DNA from: Muribaculaceae bacterium
Lineage (GTDB): Bacteria; Bacteroidota; Bacteroidia; Bacteroidales; Muribaculaceae
Assembly (NCBI GenBank): GCA_028689665.1
Contig: JAQVCR010000023.1
Span: 1-32,681 of the forward strand
Reading direction: 5' to 3'
DNA: 32,681 nt
Part shown: piece after piece, positions 1-7,959 of the stretch
Layout: every line of letters begins with the position of its first letter
Position numbering within the stretch: position 1 is the stretch's first letter
Made by a program: the position numbers and the translations under genes
Notes under the pieces: generated by a model
What the model saw: the letters and a program-made list of their open reading frames with translations, nothing else
Told to the model about the DNA's origin: nothing
The model's database searches: none

Positions 1-1
1 A

Positions 2-91
2 AAAGTGGAAGGAACAAGCACAATAAACCTAGCCGCAGGCATCTACATAGCCACCACCCCCTCCGCCACCACCAAGCTAGCAGTAAAATAG
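2..91 (+). CDS. C-terminal end of a T9SS-sorted secreted protein (partial)
   Basis: An open frame enters from the left edge and stops with TAG at 89-91, giving 29 residues. The peptide contains INLAAGIYIA and ends TTKLAVK. This pattern (glycine, aromatic, hydrophobic run, then a lysine-rich last strand) matches the type A C-terminal sorting domain that T9SS removes from secreted Bacteroidota proteins. It resembles the tails of the genes at 6570, 15916 and 27439. What the rest of the protein does cannot be known here. Its codons are clearly richer in G and C (GCC, ACC, TCC) than those of the locus to the right. Confidence 0.6.
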   Translation, partial: KVEGTSTINLAAGIYIATTPSATTKLAVK

Positions 92-97
92 CTCCAC

Positions 98-122
98 CCG
101 AGCCACCAAACACCCGGCTCGG
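98..122. terminator. Hairpin between convergent genes
   Basis: CCGAGCC at 98-104 pairs perfectly with GGCTCGG at 116-122 around an 11-base loop. It lies 7 bases after the stop of the left-edge gene and 84 bases past the stop of the convergent isomerase gene. There is no long T run after it, as is common for Bacteroidota terminators, so the call rests on the stem and its position. Confidence 0.5.
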
Positions 123-206
123 ATATCATTAAATTGTCAAGAAGTAGAAATCTATTTAAATTGGTTCTTGAAATTATCGATATTGTTGATTTTATGCTAA
201 AAGAGA

Positions 207-1187
207 TTAGATGCTTATTTCTAAAATATTAGAATTAAGCGATGATATTTCGATGGTGTCTAATTCTGCCGGAATAAGTATCGTGTCACCCAAATTAAAG
301 TCCATTATATAAGAATTAAAACAAATTTTAGCATTGCCATCAACACAAATAAGAATTTTAAAACAGTCGGTGTTATAATCACATTTTAGTGTTCCCCGAA
401 TGTTTAGAATATCGGACTTGAAGTATTTTGAATTTACAAGGGTTTTATTCTCTCCACTTTGTTTATTATAGATTACTTTTCCAGAATCAAGGTCTTTGAA
501 ATCAATGGCTTGTATACCGTTTTTTATATGCAGTTCACGTGTTAATCCATTCTTGTCGATTCTGTTGTAGTCATATATTCTATAAGTAATGTCAGAAGTT
601 TGCTGAATTTCAGCCAACATAACCCCTTTCCCAATTGCGTGTACTCTACCAGATGGGATAAAAAAGGTGTCTCCTTTATCTACTTTTTCGCAATTCATAC
701 AATTGATAAATGAACCGTCGTTTATGCGATGCATCAAAGTCTTCGGGTCGATTGTAGAAGAAAAGCCGGATAGTAAAGAAGCGTCTTTTTCCGCATCCAT
801 TACATACCACATTTCTGTCTTTCCTGCGCAATTGTGAAGTCTTTTTGCTGTGTTATCGTCGGGATGTACTTGAATAGATAAGTTTTCCTTAGCGTCAATG
901 AATTTAATAAGAAGAGGAAAAGCCTCTCCAAATTTGTTGAAGATAGAAGTCCCTAAAAGTTTGTCTTTGTATATTTTAATAATGTCGGTTAAAGATAGCC
1001 CTTTTAGTTTCCCATTTGCAACGATAGAGACCTCACCCTTGACAGCAGAAATTTCCCAGCTCTCGCCAGCGCATTTTATATTTTTGGTGTCCTTATTAAG
1101 AATGTTATGTAACTTTTCTCCGCCCCAGATTCTTTCTTTAATAATAGGAGTGAATTTTAAAGGATATAATTTAATAGAATTGTTCAT
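207..1187 (-). CDS. manA: Type I mannose-6-phosphate isomerase
   Basis: Predicted zinc-dependent cupin enzyme interconverting mannose-6-phosphate and fructose-6-phosphate in the cytoplasm. Visible family marks are KERIWGG near residue 20, GESWEIS at 41-47, IQVHPDD around 105-111, KTEMWYV around 124-130 and PSGRVHAIG around 178-186. Gln106, His108, Glu125 and His183 sit where the zinc ligands lie in type I isomerases. At 326 residues it is the short bacterial form, and no signal peptide is present. The start codon is 2 bases after the stop of the ROK kinase gene, so the two are almost certainly co-transcribed. In this locus it would pass mannose, phosphorylated by the kinase or derived from GH130 product, into glycolysis. 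A role on another phosphosugar is possible but less likely. Confidence 0.9.
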   Translation of the reverse strand: MNNSIKLYPLKFTPIIKERIWGGEKLHNILNKDTKNIKCAGESWEISAVKGEVSIVANGKLKGLSLTDIIKIYKDKLLGTSIFNKFGEAFPLLIKFIDAKENLSIQVHPDDNTAKRLHNCAGKTEMWYVMDAEKDASLLSGFSSTIDPKTLMHRINDGSFINCMNCEKVDKGDTFFIPSGRVHAIGKGVMLAEIQQTSDITYRIYDYNRIDKNGLTRELHIKNGIQAIDFKDLDSGKVIYNKQSGENKTLVNSKYFKSDILNIRGTLKCDYNTDCFKILICVDGNAKICFNSYIMDFNLGDTILIPAELDTIEISSLNSNILEISI

Positions 1188-1189
1188 TA

Positions 1190-2299
1190 TTACAAAGATG
1201 AAAGTTTTTTTATGGCAAATTCAGCAGCACCTAAAGCTATAGCCTTGCTTGCTCCAACAGAAGAAATTGCAATACCTATTCTCTTTAGAGGATCATAAGA
1301 TACTTCTTTATCACATCCATAGACTTTTAATTTTTTTGAATTACCTTTTGCAAAAGCCTCAAATTCGGTTTCATTGTCTAGATTGTAAACTTTTACTTGG
1401 AGCCTGTCAAGAATCTCACCATCTATGGTAGTGAGTTTAGAATTCATTTCTTTTATTAAAGAAGGCATTATGTATTTTTTAGCGGCTGTTATTCCTCCAC
1501 CAATGACAATAATTCCATCAATCAAAGAAGCTGCAGAAGCAATTGCATCTCCTGCATTTTCTCCAAATAATTCAAATGCTTTAATCGCAGCGTCTTTGTT
1601 TCCTTCTTTTTCTCCTTCGGCTATTTCAAAAATATCTTTTGGCTCTAACGATAGGTCCTCGATATTAGCCAGTTTTGAATAATTCTTTTTTATGGCATTA
1701 ACCGATACACCACTTTCGGCAATCATACCCTTGTTTAGTTTGCTCCTGAGGCAAAAAGTCTCGACACACGAATTATCACCTATGTGTAATCGCCCATCGG
1801 AAACAAATCCGAAACCAAATCCAGTTCCAAAAGTGTACCCCAATAAGTTTTTATATTGTTTTATACTCCCGTACATAGCCAATTTATTGTTTATTTCGGG
1901 TAATTTCCCGGCAATAGCTTCGCCATAGGCAAACAAATCGGCATCATTGTTTATAAATACTGGAAAATTAAATTCATTTTCAAGGAAATCCCCTAAAGCT
2001 ACACCATCTCTGAAAGAAGGAAAATTAGGGAGGAATCCTCCTATGATTCCATTAGGATAATCTGCTGGTCCGGGGAAAGCAAAGCTGATAGCAATAGGAT
2101 TCTCATCTAATTCAGAGAGAGCCATATTGAATCCCTTTACAAGTTGTTGCAGACATTTGTCTAAGTCGTAAGACAGTGATTGAAGATTTATAGGCTTTAT
2201 TATCTGGTTGCCATTCTTTATTGCAGAGAAGACAAAATTAGTGCCTCCGGCATCCAAAGTCAACACAATATTTGATTCGGGATTTTTTGTAGAAGTCAT
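1190..2299 (-). CDS. ROK-family sugar kinase (probable manno/fructo/glucokinase)
   Basis: Predicted cytoplasmic ATP-dependent hexokinase of the ROK family. The N-terminus carries the phosphate-binding signature LTLDAGGTNFVFSA (about residues 13-26). A substrate and catalytic segment with FPGPADYP and later FINNDADLFAYGEA follows, then the glycine-rich GYTFGTGFGFGF and, near residue 265, IVIGGGI. The region where many ROK proteins carry the CxCGxxGC zinc motif here reads SCVETFCLRSK, so the classic zinc site is not recognisable. At 369 residues it is longer than the usual bacterial glucokinase of about 320. The sugar specificity cannot be read from the sequence. The mannose-6-phosphate isomerase 2 bases downstream and GH130 nearby argue for mannose. 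A regulatory ROK repressor is unlikely because there is no N-terminal helix-turn-helix. Confidence 0.8.
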   Translation of the reverse strand: MTSTKNPESNIVLTLDAGGTNFVFSAIKNGNQIIKPINLQSLSYDLDKCLQQLVKGFNMALSELDENPIAISFAFPGPADYPNGIIGGFLPNFPSFRDGVALGDFLENEFNFPVFINNDADLFAYGEAIAGKLPEINNKLAMYGSIKQYKNLLGYTFGTGFGFGFVSDGRLHIGDNSCVETFCLRSKLNKGMIAESGVSVNAIKKNYSKLANIEDLSLEPKDIFEIAEGEKEGNKDAAIKAFELFGENAGDAIASAASLIDGIIVIGGGITAAKKYIMPSLIKEMNSKLTTIDGEILDRLQVKVYNLDNETEFEAFAKGNSKKLKVYGCDKEVSYDPLKRIGIAISSVGASKAIALGAAEFAIKKLSSL

Positions 2300-2371
2300 A
2301 TCAACATTATAAATTTAAGTAAAGTTTAGAGGTAGCAAACAGCAATTCTAAACAAAGAGAATTTGTTGATA

Positions 2372-2379
2372 CAAAATTA
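2372..2379 (-). promoter_or_regulatory. Candidate -7 promoter element for the ROK kinase operon
   Basis: On the minus strand this reads TAATTTTG, matching the Bacteroidota -7 consensus TAnnTTTG, 72 bases before the kinase start codon. No convincing TTTG-like -33 box is seen at the expected distance, so the call is tentative. Confidence 0.35.
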
Positions 2380-2527
2380 TTGCAGAGATATGACTATAAA
2401 TAATACTATATTGTTGAAATATAATACAAATATGATAAATATCATTATATATTAATATGGTTTACTGATATTTATAGGCTTATGTCAAATATTTACTGAG
2501 TTTTAGACAATAATAGGTGTAATATAG

Positions 2528-2564
2528 TATGATATTATATTGAATAAATATGATATTATATTGA
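2528..2564. repeat. Direct repeat with 21-bp period (possible operator)
   Basis: The 16-base sequence TATGATATTATATTGA occurs at 2528-2543 and identically at 2549-2564, separated by 5 bases. The 21-bp period equals two helical turns, the arrangement AraC-family activators often use for paired half-sites. It lies just past the end of the regulator gene and about 230-265 bases upstream of the kinase start. Function is inferred only from geometry. Confidence 0.45.
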
Positions 2565-2606
2565 TTGTGTTATTGAAGTAGGGCGACCTATGATTAATTC
2601 TACAAG

Positions 2607-3476
2607 TTAGAATTTGGTTAATATTTTCTGAATAGACTCTCTATATTCTGTTGGAGTTTTTCCTCTATTTTTCTTGAATATTCTGTTGAAATTAGATATG
2701 TTGTTAAATCCACACAAAAAGGCTATTTCATTAATTGAATGAGTGGTTTCAAACAACATTTTGGTGGCATTTCCTATTCTTACATCATTTATGTAATCGA
2801 CTAAGTTACGATTGGTGCGTTTTTTGAAGAAGTGGCTTAAAGCCGAGTCGCTCATCGAAACGGTTTCTGCAAGGTCGGAAAGCTTAATCTGATTCATGTG
2901 GTTTTTATTTATATAGTCGCAAATTTTGGCAATTCGGCGGCTTTTTGAATCTCGGATTACGCTGTCGCTATCAAAACTTCTGCTGGCTAAAAGTCTTTGG
3001 TTCGGGCTTGTTGATAATTCGTAAAGCAATGAAAGAAATTCAAGACATACTTTGAAGCCATTAATTTTGCTCATTTGTAGAATTTGCTTCACTATATTGG
3101 AGTCTTCGTCTTCAACAAATTGTATTCCTCTATTAGATTTTTGAAGCATTTCTTTAATTGAATTGAACATTTTCTTTTGCAATATTTGATAAGAAAGCAA
3201 TTGGTCGTGGAATTGTATGGTGATCACTTGATTACCTTTCACAATTTCGCCCTGCCACCTATGTGGAATATTGGGACCGATTAATACTAAGTCGCAAGGA
3301 GGAAATTCTTCAATAGAATCGCCTACTACTCTTTTGCCTTTGTCGTGCAACACTAGGTTTAGCTCGAAGTCGGTGTGGAAATGTGTTGCATAATCAAAGT
3401 CGGCTTCGGGGTGATTTAGAAGGATGAATAAATCATCATCATTTATGGGGGTAATTTCGCGTTGTATAGTACTCAT
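2607..3476 (-). CDS. AraC-family transcriptional regulator with N-terminal cupin sensor
   Basis: Predicted sugar-responsive DNA-binding regulator of this locus. The N-terminal part (HFHTDFELNLV, then GDSIEEFPPCDLVLIGPNIPHRW) is a cupin sensor. The last 100 residues are a double helix-turn-helix: IKLSDLAETVSMSDSALSHFF is the first, and SINEIAFLCGFNNISNFNRIFKK, followed by GKTPTEYR, is the AraC signature. The frame opens at 3497, but the internal Met at 3476 is preferred. From there the protein starts MSTIQREITPI, like many Bacteroides homologues, and it leaves a leader of about 30 bases after the promoter at 3515-3545, where the upstream ATG would leave about 10. It is divergent from the GH130 operon and upstream of the ROK operon, so it probably controls both. 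The effector is unknown. Confidence 0.85.
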   Translation of the reverse strand: MSTIQREITPINDDDLFILLNHPEADFDYATHFHTDFELNLVLHDKGKRVVGDSIEEFPPCDLVLIGPNIPHRWQGEIVKGNQVITIQFHDQLLSYQILQKKMFNSIKEMLQKSNRGIQFVEDEDSNIVKQILQMSKINGFKVCLEFLSLLYELSTSPNQRLLASRSFDSDSVIRDSKSRRIAKICDYINKNHMNQIKLSDLAETVSMSDSALSHFFKKRTNRNLVDYINDVRIGNATKMLFETTHSINEIAFLCGFNNISNFNRIFKKNRGKTPTEYRESIQKILTKF

Positions 3477-3514
3477 ATAAAAAAGAAAAGCATTCATCTA
3501 TTAATATGTCGCTT

Positions 3515-3545
3515 CAAAGGTATTAAAGAATTATGAAATAACAAA
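3515..3545 (-). promoter_or_regulatory. Promoter of the AraC-type regulator gene
   Basis: Read on the minus strand, a -33 box TTTG (3542-3545) is followed after 19 bases by TACCTTTG (3515-3522). This matches the Bacteroidota promoter consensus TTTG-N19-TAnnTTTG exactly. It points at the regulator gene. Confidence 0.65.
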
Positions 3546-3690
3546 ATAATATAAAGTATTAATTAAAAAGAGAGAATATACTGATTATAAATATTATATT
3601 TACTACCAATTAGAAAAATTGCTAATAACCAAATACTTAGGGTGTTAATATTGTTATATTTAAAAATAGAGCAAATTAGTATCATAAAAG

Positions 3691-3763
3691 TTCAAAAACT
3701 AATCATATGAATAGGAATAACTATTCAAAATAATATTAATATTGAGCATAAAATCATTCAAAA
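3691..3763. repeat. Three TTCAAAA heptamers at exact 33-bp period (possible operators)
   Basis: TTCAAAA occurs at 3691-3697, 3724-3730 and 3757-3763, starting exactly 33 bases apart. Copies one and three are also preceded by CATAAAA (3683-3689 and 3747-3753). The last copy ends 18 bases before the candidate -7 box, so a bound regulator could contact RNA polymerase. A short AT-rich word can recur by chance; the even spacing is the support. Confidence 0.4.
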
Positions 3764-3781
3764 CACAATTTGTATAAGGCT

Positions 3782-3789
3782 TATCTTTG
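3782..3789 (+). promoter_or_regulatory. Candidate -7 promoter element of the GH130/SusCD operon
   Basis: TATCTTTG matches TAnnTTTG and lies 56 bases before the GH130 start. No standard -33 TTTG is found about 19 bases upstream; a TTCAAAA heptamer occupies that position, which would suit an activator-dependent promoter. Confidence 0.5.
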
Positions 3790-3845
3790 TACCGTATCGA
3801 TAAAGTGTAAAATCTAAAATAATAATATTAAACTATACAATAATT

Positions 3846-4874
3846 ATGAAATTAAAAAAGTACAGTGGAAATCCTATTTTATCGCCAAACCCTAACAATG
3901 CTTGGGAGAATTTGGTAGTTTGTAACCCAGGTGTTATTTATGATGATGGAGTTTTCCACATGCTTTATAGAGCAGCCGGAGACGATCCGAAACACATAGT
4001 ATATATAGGAAAAGCAGAAAGCAAAGATGGTATTCATTTTAACAGGATATTTGACACTCCAGTATTGATGCCACAAGCAAATGGTTTCGATTCCGGTTCC
4101 AATGAAGATCCACGCATAGTAAAATTTGAAAATGAATTTTATGTAACATTTGCATTTCGTCCCTATTTTGCCGGTCAATATTGGAAAAACGAATACGATC
4201 AAGTAGAGTCGCCTAATTTAAGCGATTTTGCGCCTAAGTGTCTTAAAGATAATGTTAGCAATACAGGTCTGGCTATATCAACAGATATGCGTACTTTTAA
4301 AAAGGTGGGGCGCTTAACTGAGCCTTCGTTAGATGACAGAGATGTGATATTGTTCCCTGAAAAAATTAATGGAAAATTCTGGATGCTTCATCGGCCCAAA
4401 GATTATGTAGGAAAAGATTATAAGACAGAATATCCTTCAGTGTGGATAAAGAGTTCTGATGACTTGATGAGTTGGAACACACAGAGCCATTTATTGATGA
4501 AAGGAGAGGAAAAATGGGAGGTGAAAGTAGGAGGGAATACACCACCAATCCGCACTTCTGATGGGTGGTTGCTTTTATATCATGGAGTTGATAAGAATTT
4601 TACATATAGAGTAGGGGCAGCTCTGCTTGATTTGGAAGATCCGACAAAAGTGCTTTACCGAACCAAAGATTTCATTATGGAACCAGAGACAGATGAGGAA
4701 ACAAAAGGTCTATATAAATGGGGCGTAGTTTTTCCAACCGGAGCAGTTGTGAAAGATGGAACACTATATGTCTATTATGGAGCTTCTGATCAATGGGTTA
4801 ATTTAGCTACTTGTGATTTAAAAGAATTAATAGATTTTGTAAAGAGTAATAGTCGCATAAACAATAACAAATGA
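3846..4874 (+). CDS. GH130 beta-mannoside phosphorylase (probable)
   Basis: Predicted cytoplasmic five-bladed propeller enzyme that splits a beta-mannoside with inorganic phosphate to give mannose-1-phosphate. The family motif EDPR is at residues 87-90, Asp88 being the expected proton donor. Arg42 (LYRAAG), Arg183 (LHRP), Lys227 (EVKVGG) and His246 (LYHG) match, as I recall the family, the residues that bind phosphate in GH130 phosphorylases and are lost in the beta-1,2-mannosidase branch. Phosphorolysis is therefore favoured over hydrolysis. There is no signal peptide, and 342 residues is normal length. The stop overlaps the symporter start by 4 bases, suggesting that the transporter brings in the mannosyl disaccharide this enzyme cleaves. 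The acceptor sugar (glucose, mannose, N-acetylglucosamine) is not determined. Confidence 0.85.
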   Translation: MKLKKYSGNPILSPNPNNAWENLVVCNPGVIYDDGVFHMLYRAAGDDPKHIVYIGKAESKDGIHFNRIFDTPVLMPQANGFDSGSNEDPRIVKFENEFYVTFAFRPYFAGQYWKNEYDQVESPNLSDFAPKCLKDNVSNTGLAISTDMRTFKKVGRLTEPSLDDRDVILFPEKINGKFWMLHRPKDYVGKDYKTEYPSVWIKSSDDLMSWNTQSHLLMKGEEKWEVKVGGNTPPIRTSDGWLLLYHGVDKNFTYRVGAALLDLEDPTKVLYRTKDFIMEPETDEETKGLYKWGVVFPTGAVVKDGTLYVYYGASDQWVNLATCDLKELIDFVKSNSRINNNK

Positions 4875-6514
4875 TACCACATATCGGGAATCTTGACATA
4901 ATAATAATAATAGCCTTCATTGCTATTATTTTATGGTGGGCATTACGCAATAGGAAGAATAGTGATGCTAACGATTACTTTTTAGCGGGTAAATCGCAAA
5001 ATTGGTTTGTGATAGGTCTTTCGTTATTTGCGGCAAGTGTAAGCAGCTCTACCCTTATGGGACATTCGGGAGAAGGCTTTATAAGTGGCATTGCCGTATT
5101 TAATTACAATATTGGTGCAATATTTGTAATAATTTTCGTAGCCTTATTCTTTTTACCATTCTATATAAAATCAGGAATATATACTATTCCTGAATATTTA
5201 GGACGACGATTTGATAATAGGTCGCGAAAATATTTTTCTTTTATAACAATAGTAGGTAATGTATTCCTTGATGCAGGAGCCGCCTTATATACAGGAGCTT
5301 TGATATTGAAAATAATATTTCCCGAGGTCGATATGATGGTGGTTATATTAATCATGGCTGCCTTAGCAGGAACTTATACAATCATAGGAGGACTATCATC
5401 GGCAATTAATGCTGATATGATCCAATCAATAGTATTGGTTGTAGGGTCGGTTATTTTATCAATATTTTGTTTAGAATCTGTTGGTGGCTGGGAACAATTT
5501 GCAGCAAGTTTTCACGATGGTGTATGGATGCATTTGGTAAGGTCGAACGACGATACTACTGTCCCTTGGTTTTCGATAATAGTAAGTATCCCCATATTAG
5601 GATTTTACTTTTGGGGAAATAATCAAGTTATGGTTCAACGAGTTTTGTCGGCAAAGTCGGTAAATGAAGGACGAATAGGATTCCTGTTTGTAGCTTTTAT
5701 ATACCTATTTACCTTATTCATATTTATTACCCCCGGAATGATAGCCCGAATAACAGATATTTTTGGTATAGGGACTCCTCTTCCTAATGAAATAATAGAT
5801 GGGAACACACTAAAAAGTACTTTTGGGATAGATACTAACGAGGTATATCCTCGATTGATATTGAAATTATTGCCGGTAGGATTAATAGGGTTAATGATTG
5901 CATGTATGGTTTCGGCTTTGACCTCAACATTAAGTGCTTCGTTAAATTCTATTTCTACACTATTTACTATGGACTTTTATAATTCATGGAAAAAGAATGC
6001 AACGAGCAAGCATCTTGTGATGGTTGGGCAGATTTCCTCTTTAGTAGCTCTTGTTATTGCCGTTTTATGGGCTCCACTAATAGGTGAGTTTGCATCTCTT
6101 GTGGCATATTATCAAGAATTTTCGTCCTATTTGGCACCACCAATTGTAGCAACATTCTTAATGGGGCTATTCTGGAAACGGTCAACTGCAAATGGAGCTT
6201 TTGCAGGCTTGATGTCGGGATTGGTAATCGCCGCAGTAATAATGATTTTAAAATTTGGATTTTTACTAACAGTACCTTTCCATTTTCTCCTATGGGTTCC
6301 AATCCTATTAATATTGAGTATTATAGTTAATATTATTGTAAGCTATAATGGGACGAAGCCATCAGAAGAAGTCGTTATGCAATATACGTGGAAACGTAAA
6401 CTGTGGAGAGAAGACTCAATAGAACTAAAATTGATACCATGGTATAAAAATTTCCGCTATATAAGTGTATTCCTTGTCATTTTGGCATTGATAGAATATT
6501 GGATGTTTTTTTAA
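4871..6514 (+). CDS. Sodium:solute symporter (SSS family), sugar transporter
   Basis: Predicted inner-membrane secondary transporter of the SSS/SLC5 type, importing a sugar with sodium. The protein is a series of about 13-14 hydrophobic segments over 547 residues. It begins DIIIIIAFIAIILWW and includes the family-typical ANDYFLAGKSQNWFVIGLS and an early core segment with AASVSSSTLMGHSGEGF. Later segments carry IACMVSALTSTLSASLNSISTLFT, the usual SSS core near the sodium site. It shares an ATGA overlap with the GH130 gene, so the two are translationally coupled and probably act on the same mannose-containing substrate. It could equally import the monosaccharides or methylated sugars made by the locus. 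Confidence 0.88.
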   Translation: MIPHIGNLDIIIIIAFIAIILWWALRNRKNSDANDYFLAGKSQNWFVIGLSLFAASVSSSTLMGHSGEGFISGIAVFNYNIGAIFVIIFVALFFLPFYIKSGIYTIPEYLGRRFDNRSRKYFSFITIVGNVFLDAGAALYTGALILKIIFPEVDMMVVILIMAALAGTYTIIGGLSSAINADMIQSIVLVVGSVILSIFCLESVGGWEQFAASFHDGVWMHLVRSNDDTTVPWFSIIVSIPILGFYFWGNNQVMVQRVLSAKSVNEGRIGFLFVAFIYLFTLFIFITPGMIARITDIFGIGTPLPNEIIDGNTLKSTFGIDTNEVYPRLILKLLPVGLIGLMIACMVSALTSTLSASLNSISTLFTMDFYNSWKKNATSKHLVMVGQISSLVALVIAVLWAPLIGEFASLVAYYQEFSSYLAPPIVATFLMGLFWKRSTANGAFAGLMSGLVIAAVIMILKFGFLLTVPFHFLLWVPILLILSIIVNIIVSYNGTKPSEEVVMQYTWKRKLWREDSIELKLIPWYKNFRYISVFLVILALIEYWMFF

Positions 6515-6569
6515 TATATATAATAAATAACAATAACTAACTACTAATAATTAACTAATTAAAAAGATC

Positions 6570-7883
6570 ATGAGAAAAAAAATTAACTTATTAATTTGTA
6601 TGCTTTTCGCAGTAACGAGCATGTATGGACAGAGTTATGTAAATGAAATGCTAAAGTCAGATGTTGAGCGTGATTGCTATATTGAAGGAGGAGGAGTGCT
6701 TTACAATGATGCTTCTACCGAATATTATGGAGATAATAGCTATGTACAGAAACAAGATACGAATACCCCCACGGCGTTTATCTTTAATCGTGAAATATGG
6801 AATGACAAAAATCTTACTGGTTTCAGAATCAATATGTTCATTCCTAAAGATGTTGCATCGGTTGACGATTTTGTGAAAATTGAATATTCGACAGATGAAC
6901 AAAATTATCTTCCTATTCCAGATATGAAAGTTGAAATTTCATTTGATGCAGTGATAGGTAATAATTATTGGAATGATATTTATTTTCAAGCATCATTGCC
7001 AGCCGGAGTAAAAGAAATTAAAGTTACTTTGATTGCCAACCCTACTTCAGCCAATTGGATTCCATGCTATCGTCGCACCGAAATATTTTACGAGGGCGGA
7101 AATCCTTATCAATATATGACTCCTCCATATTTACAAAAGTTAGACGATACATTTATGGTCGATTTTGAATCTGATAATTTCTTATTTGAATTAGGCGGTC
7201 AAAATACTTCTTCGATAGTTGAAGTTGCTAGCAATCCATTAAAAAACGGCATTAATACAAGTAATAATGTTCTTAAGATAGTTCAAGACCCAACAGATCC
7301 AACATGGGGTTGGGGAAATGCCGATTGGTTTGGAGTAGCTATTGCGTTAAAAAATGGAGAGGCTAAACAAAATACTAAAATTACAGAAAAAGGACGTTAT
7401 TTGAAATTTATGATTTATAGAACTAACAATTCAGTTCTTGGAATGGAAACATGGGGAGGTACTTGTACATATAAAGACCAAGCTATCAGTTATACAGGAG
7501 ATGAAGGCTGGCAGATGGTGTCGATAGATTTGAATGAGTTTCTGAATACTACTTTTGAATCATTCTATTTTTCACCTAATGAAAAATTTGGAACAAATGC
7601 AATTAGCGTAGCAGAAACTACATATATCGATGACATTTGTATCTCAGAGACAAGCGCAGTTGAGAATGTGTTCAACAATATTGACAATAATATAAAGATA
7701 ATAGGAGCTAAGGGTAAGGTAAATATTATTGGAGCTGAAGGTAAAGGTGTTGCAGTTTATGCAATTTCGGGTGCATTGGTAACTAATCTTATTGTTACCG
7801 GTACAAATAGCAGCATAGAGCTTAATCCTGGGTTATATATAGTGAAAGCAGGCGATAAAGTTTCTAAGGCAATTGTCTATTAA
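6570..7883 (+). CDS. Secreted carbohydrate-binding-like protein with T9SS tail
   Basis: No enzyme family is recognised. The N-terminus (MRKKINLLICMLFAVTSMYG) is a signal peptide. Residues 25-180 look like one all-beta domain. Residues about 196-360 form a second beta-sandwich-like module, starting DFESDNF and ending YIDDICIS; the same pattern appears twice in the protein at 27439. The last 70 residues (IKIIGAKGKVNIIG onward, ending GLYIVKAGDKVSKAIVY) are a T9SS type A sorting tail. It is therefore probably carried to the cell surface or released and binds the glycan, working with SusCD, whose susC gene follows after a hairpin. No catalytic motif is visible. Confidence 0.7.
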   Translation: MRKKINLLICMLFAVTSMYGQSYVNEMLKSDVERDCYIEGGGVLYNDASTEYYGDNSYVQKQDTNTPTAFIFNREIWNDKNLTGFRINMFIPKDVASVDDFVKIEYSTDEQNYLPIPDMKVEISFDAVIGNNYWNDIYFQASLPAGVKEIKVTLIANPTSANWIPCYRRTEIFYEGGNPYQYMTPPYLQKLDDTFMVDFESDNFLFELGGQNTSSIVEVASNPLKNGINTSNNVLKIVQDPTDPTWGWGNADWFGVAIALKNGEAKQNTKITEKGRYLKFMIYRTNNSVLGMETWGGTCTYKDQAISYTGDEGWQMVSIDLNEFLNTTFESFYFSPNEKFGTNAISVAETTYIDDICISETSAVENVFNNIDNNIKIIGAKGKVNIIGAEGKGVAVYAISGALVTNLIVTGTNSSIELNPGLYIVKAGDKVSKAIVY

Positions 7884-7896
7884 GATTGTTTAAGGG

Positions 7897-7927
7897 AATG
7901 GAGGCTCGAAGCTTTCGAGCCTCCATT
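7897..7927. terminator. Strong 14-bp hairpin just upstream of susC
   Basis: AATGGAGGCTCGAA (7897-7910) pairs perfectly with TTCGAGCCTCCATT (7914-7927) around a 3-base loop. It starts 13 bases after one stop codon and ends 32 bases before the susC start. There is no long T run after it. It may be a partial terminator, an mRNA processing or stability element, or a leader structure for susC. Confidence 0.6.
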
Positions 7928-7959
7928 TAATCATACTACTTAAATTTTATTTATTTCTT

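Larger units (their letters stand above)
2300..2606. other. AT-rich intergenic region between regulator and kinase
   Basis: This 307-base gap holds the leader and likely promoter of the ROK/isomerase operon. Besides the candidate -7 element it contains a 14-base inverted repeat, ATGATA-AA-TATCAT (2432-2445), and a 16-base direct repeat described separately. No gene or RNA was recognised. Confidence 0.6.
3498..3845. other. Divergent regulatory region between regulator and PUL
   Basis: This 348-base gap separates the minus-strand regulator from the plus-strand polysaccharide utilisation locus. It holds the regulator promoter, a plus-strand -7 box at 3782-3789 and three regularly spaced TTCAAAA heptamers. 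It is strongly AT-rich. No open frame or RNA gene was recognised. Confidence 0.7.
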
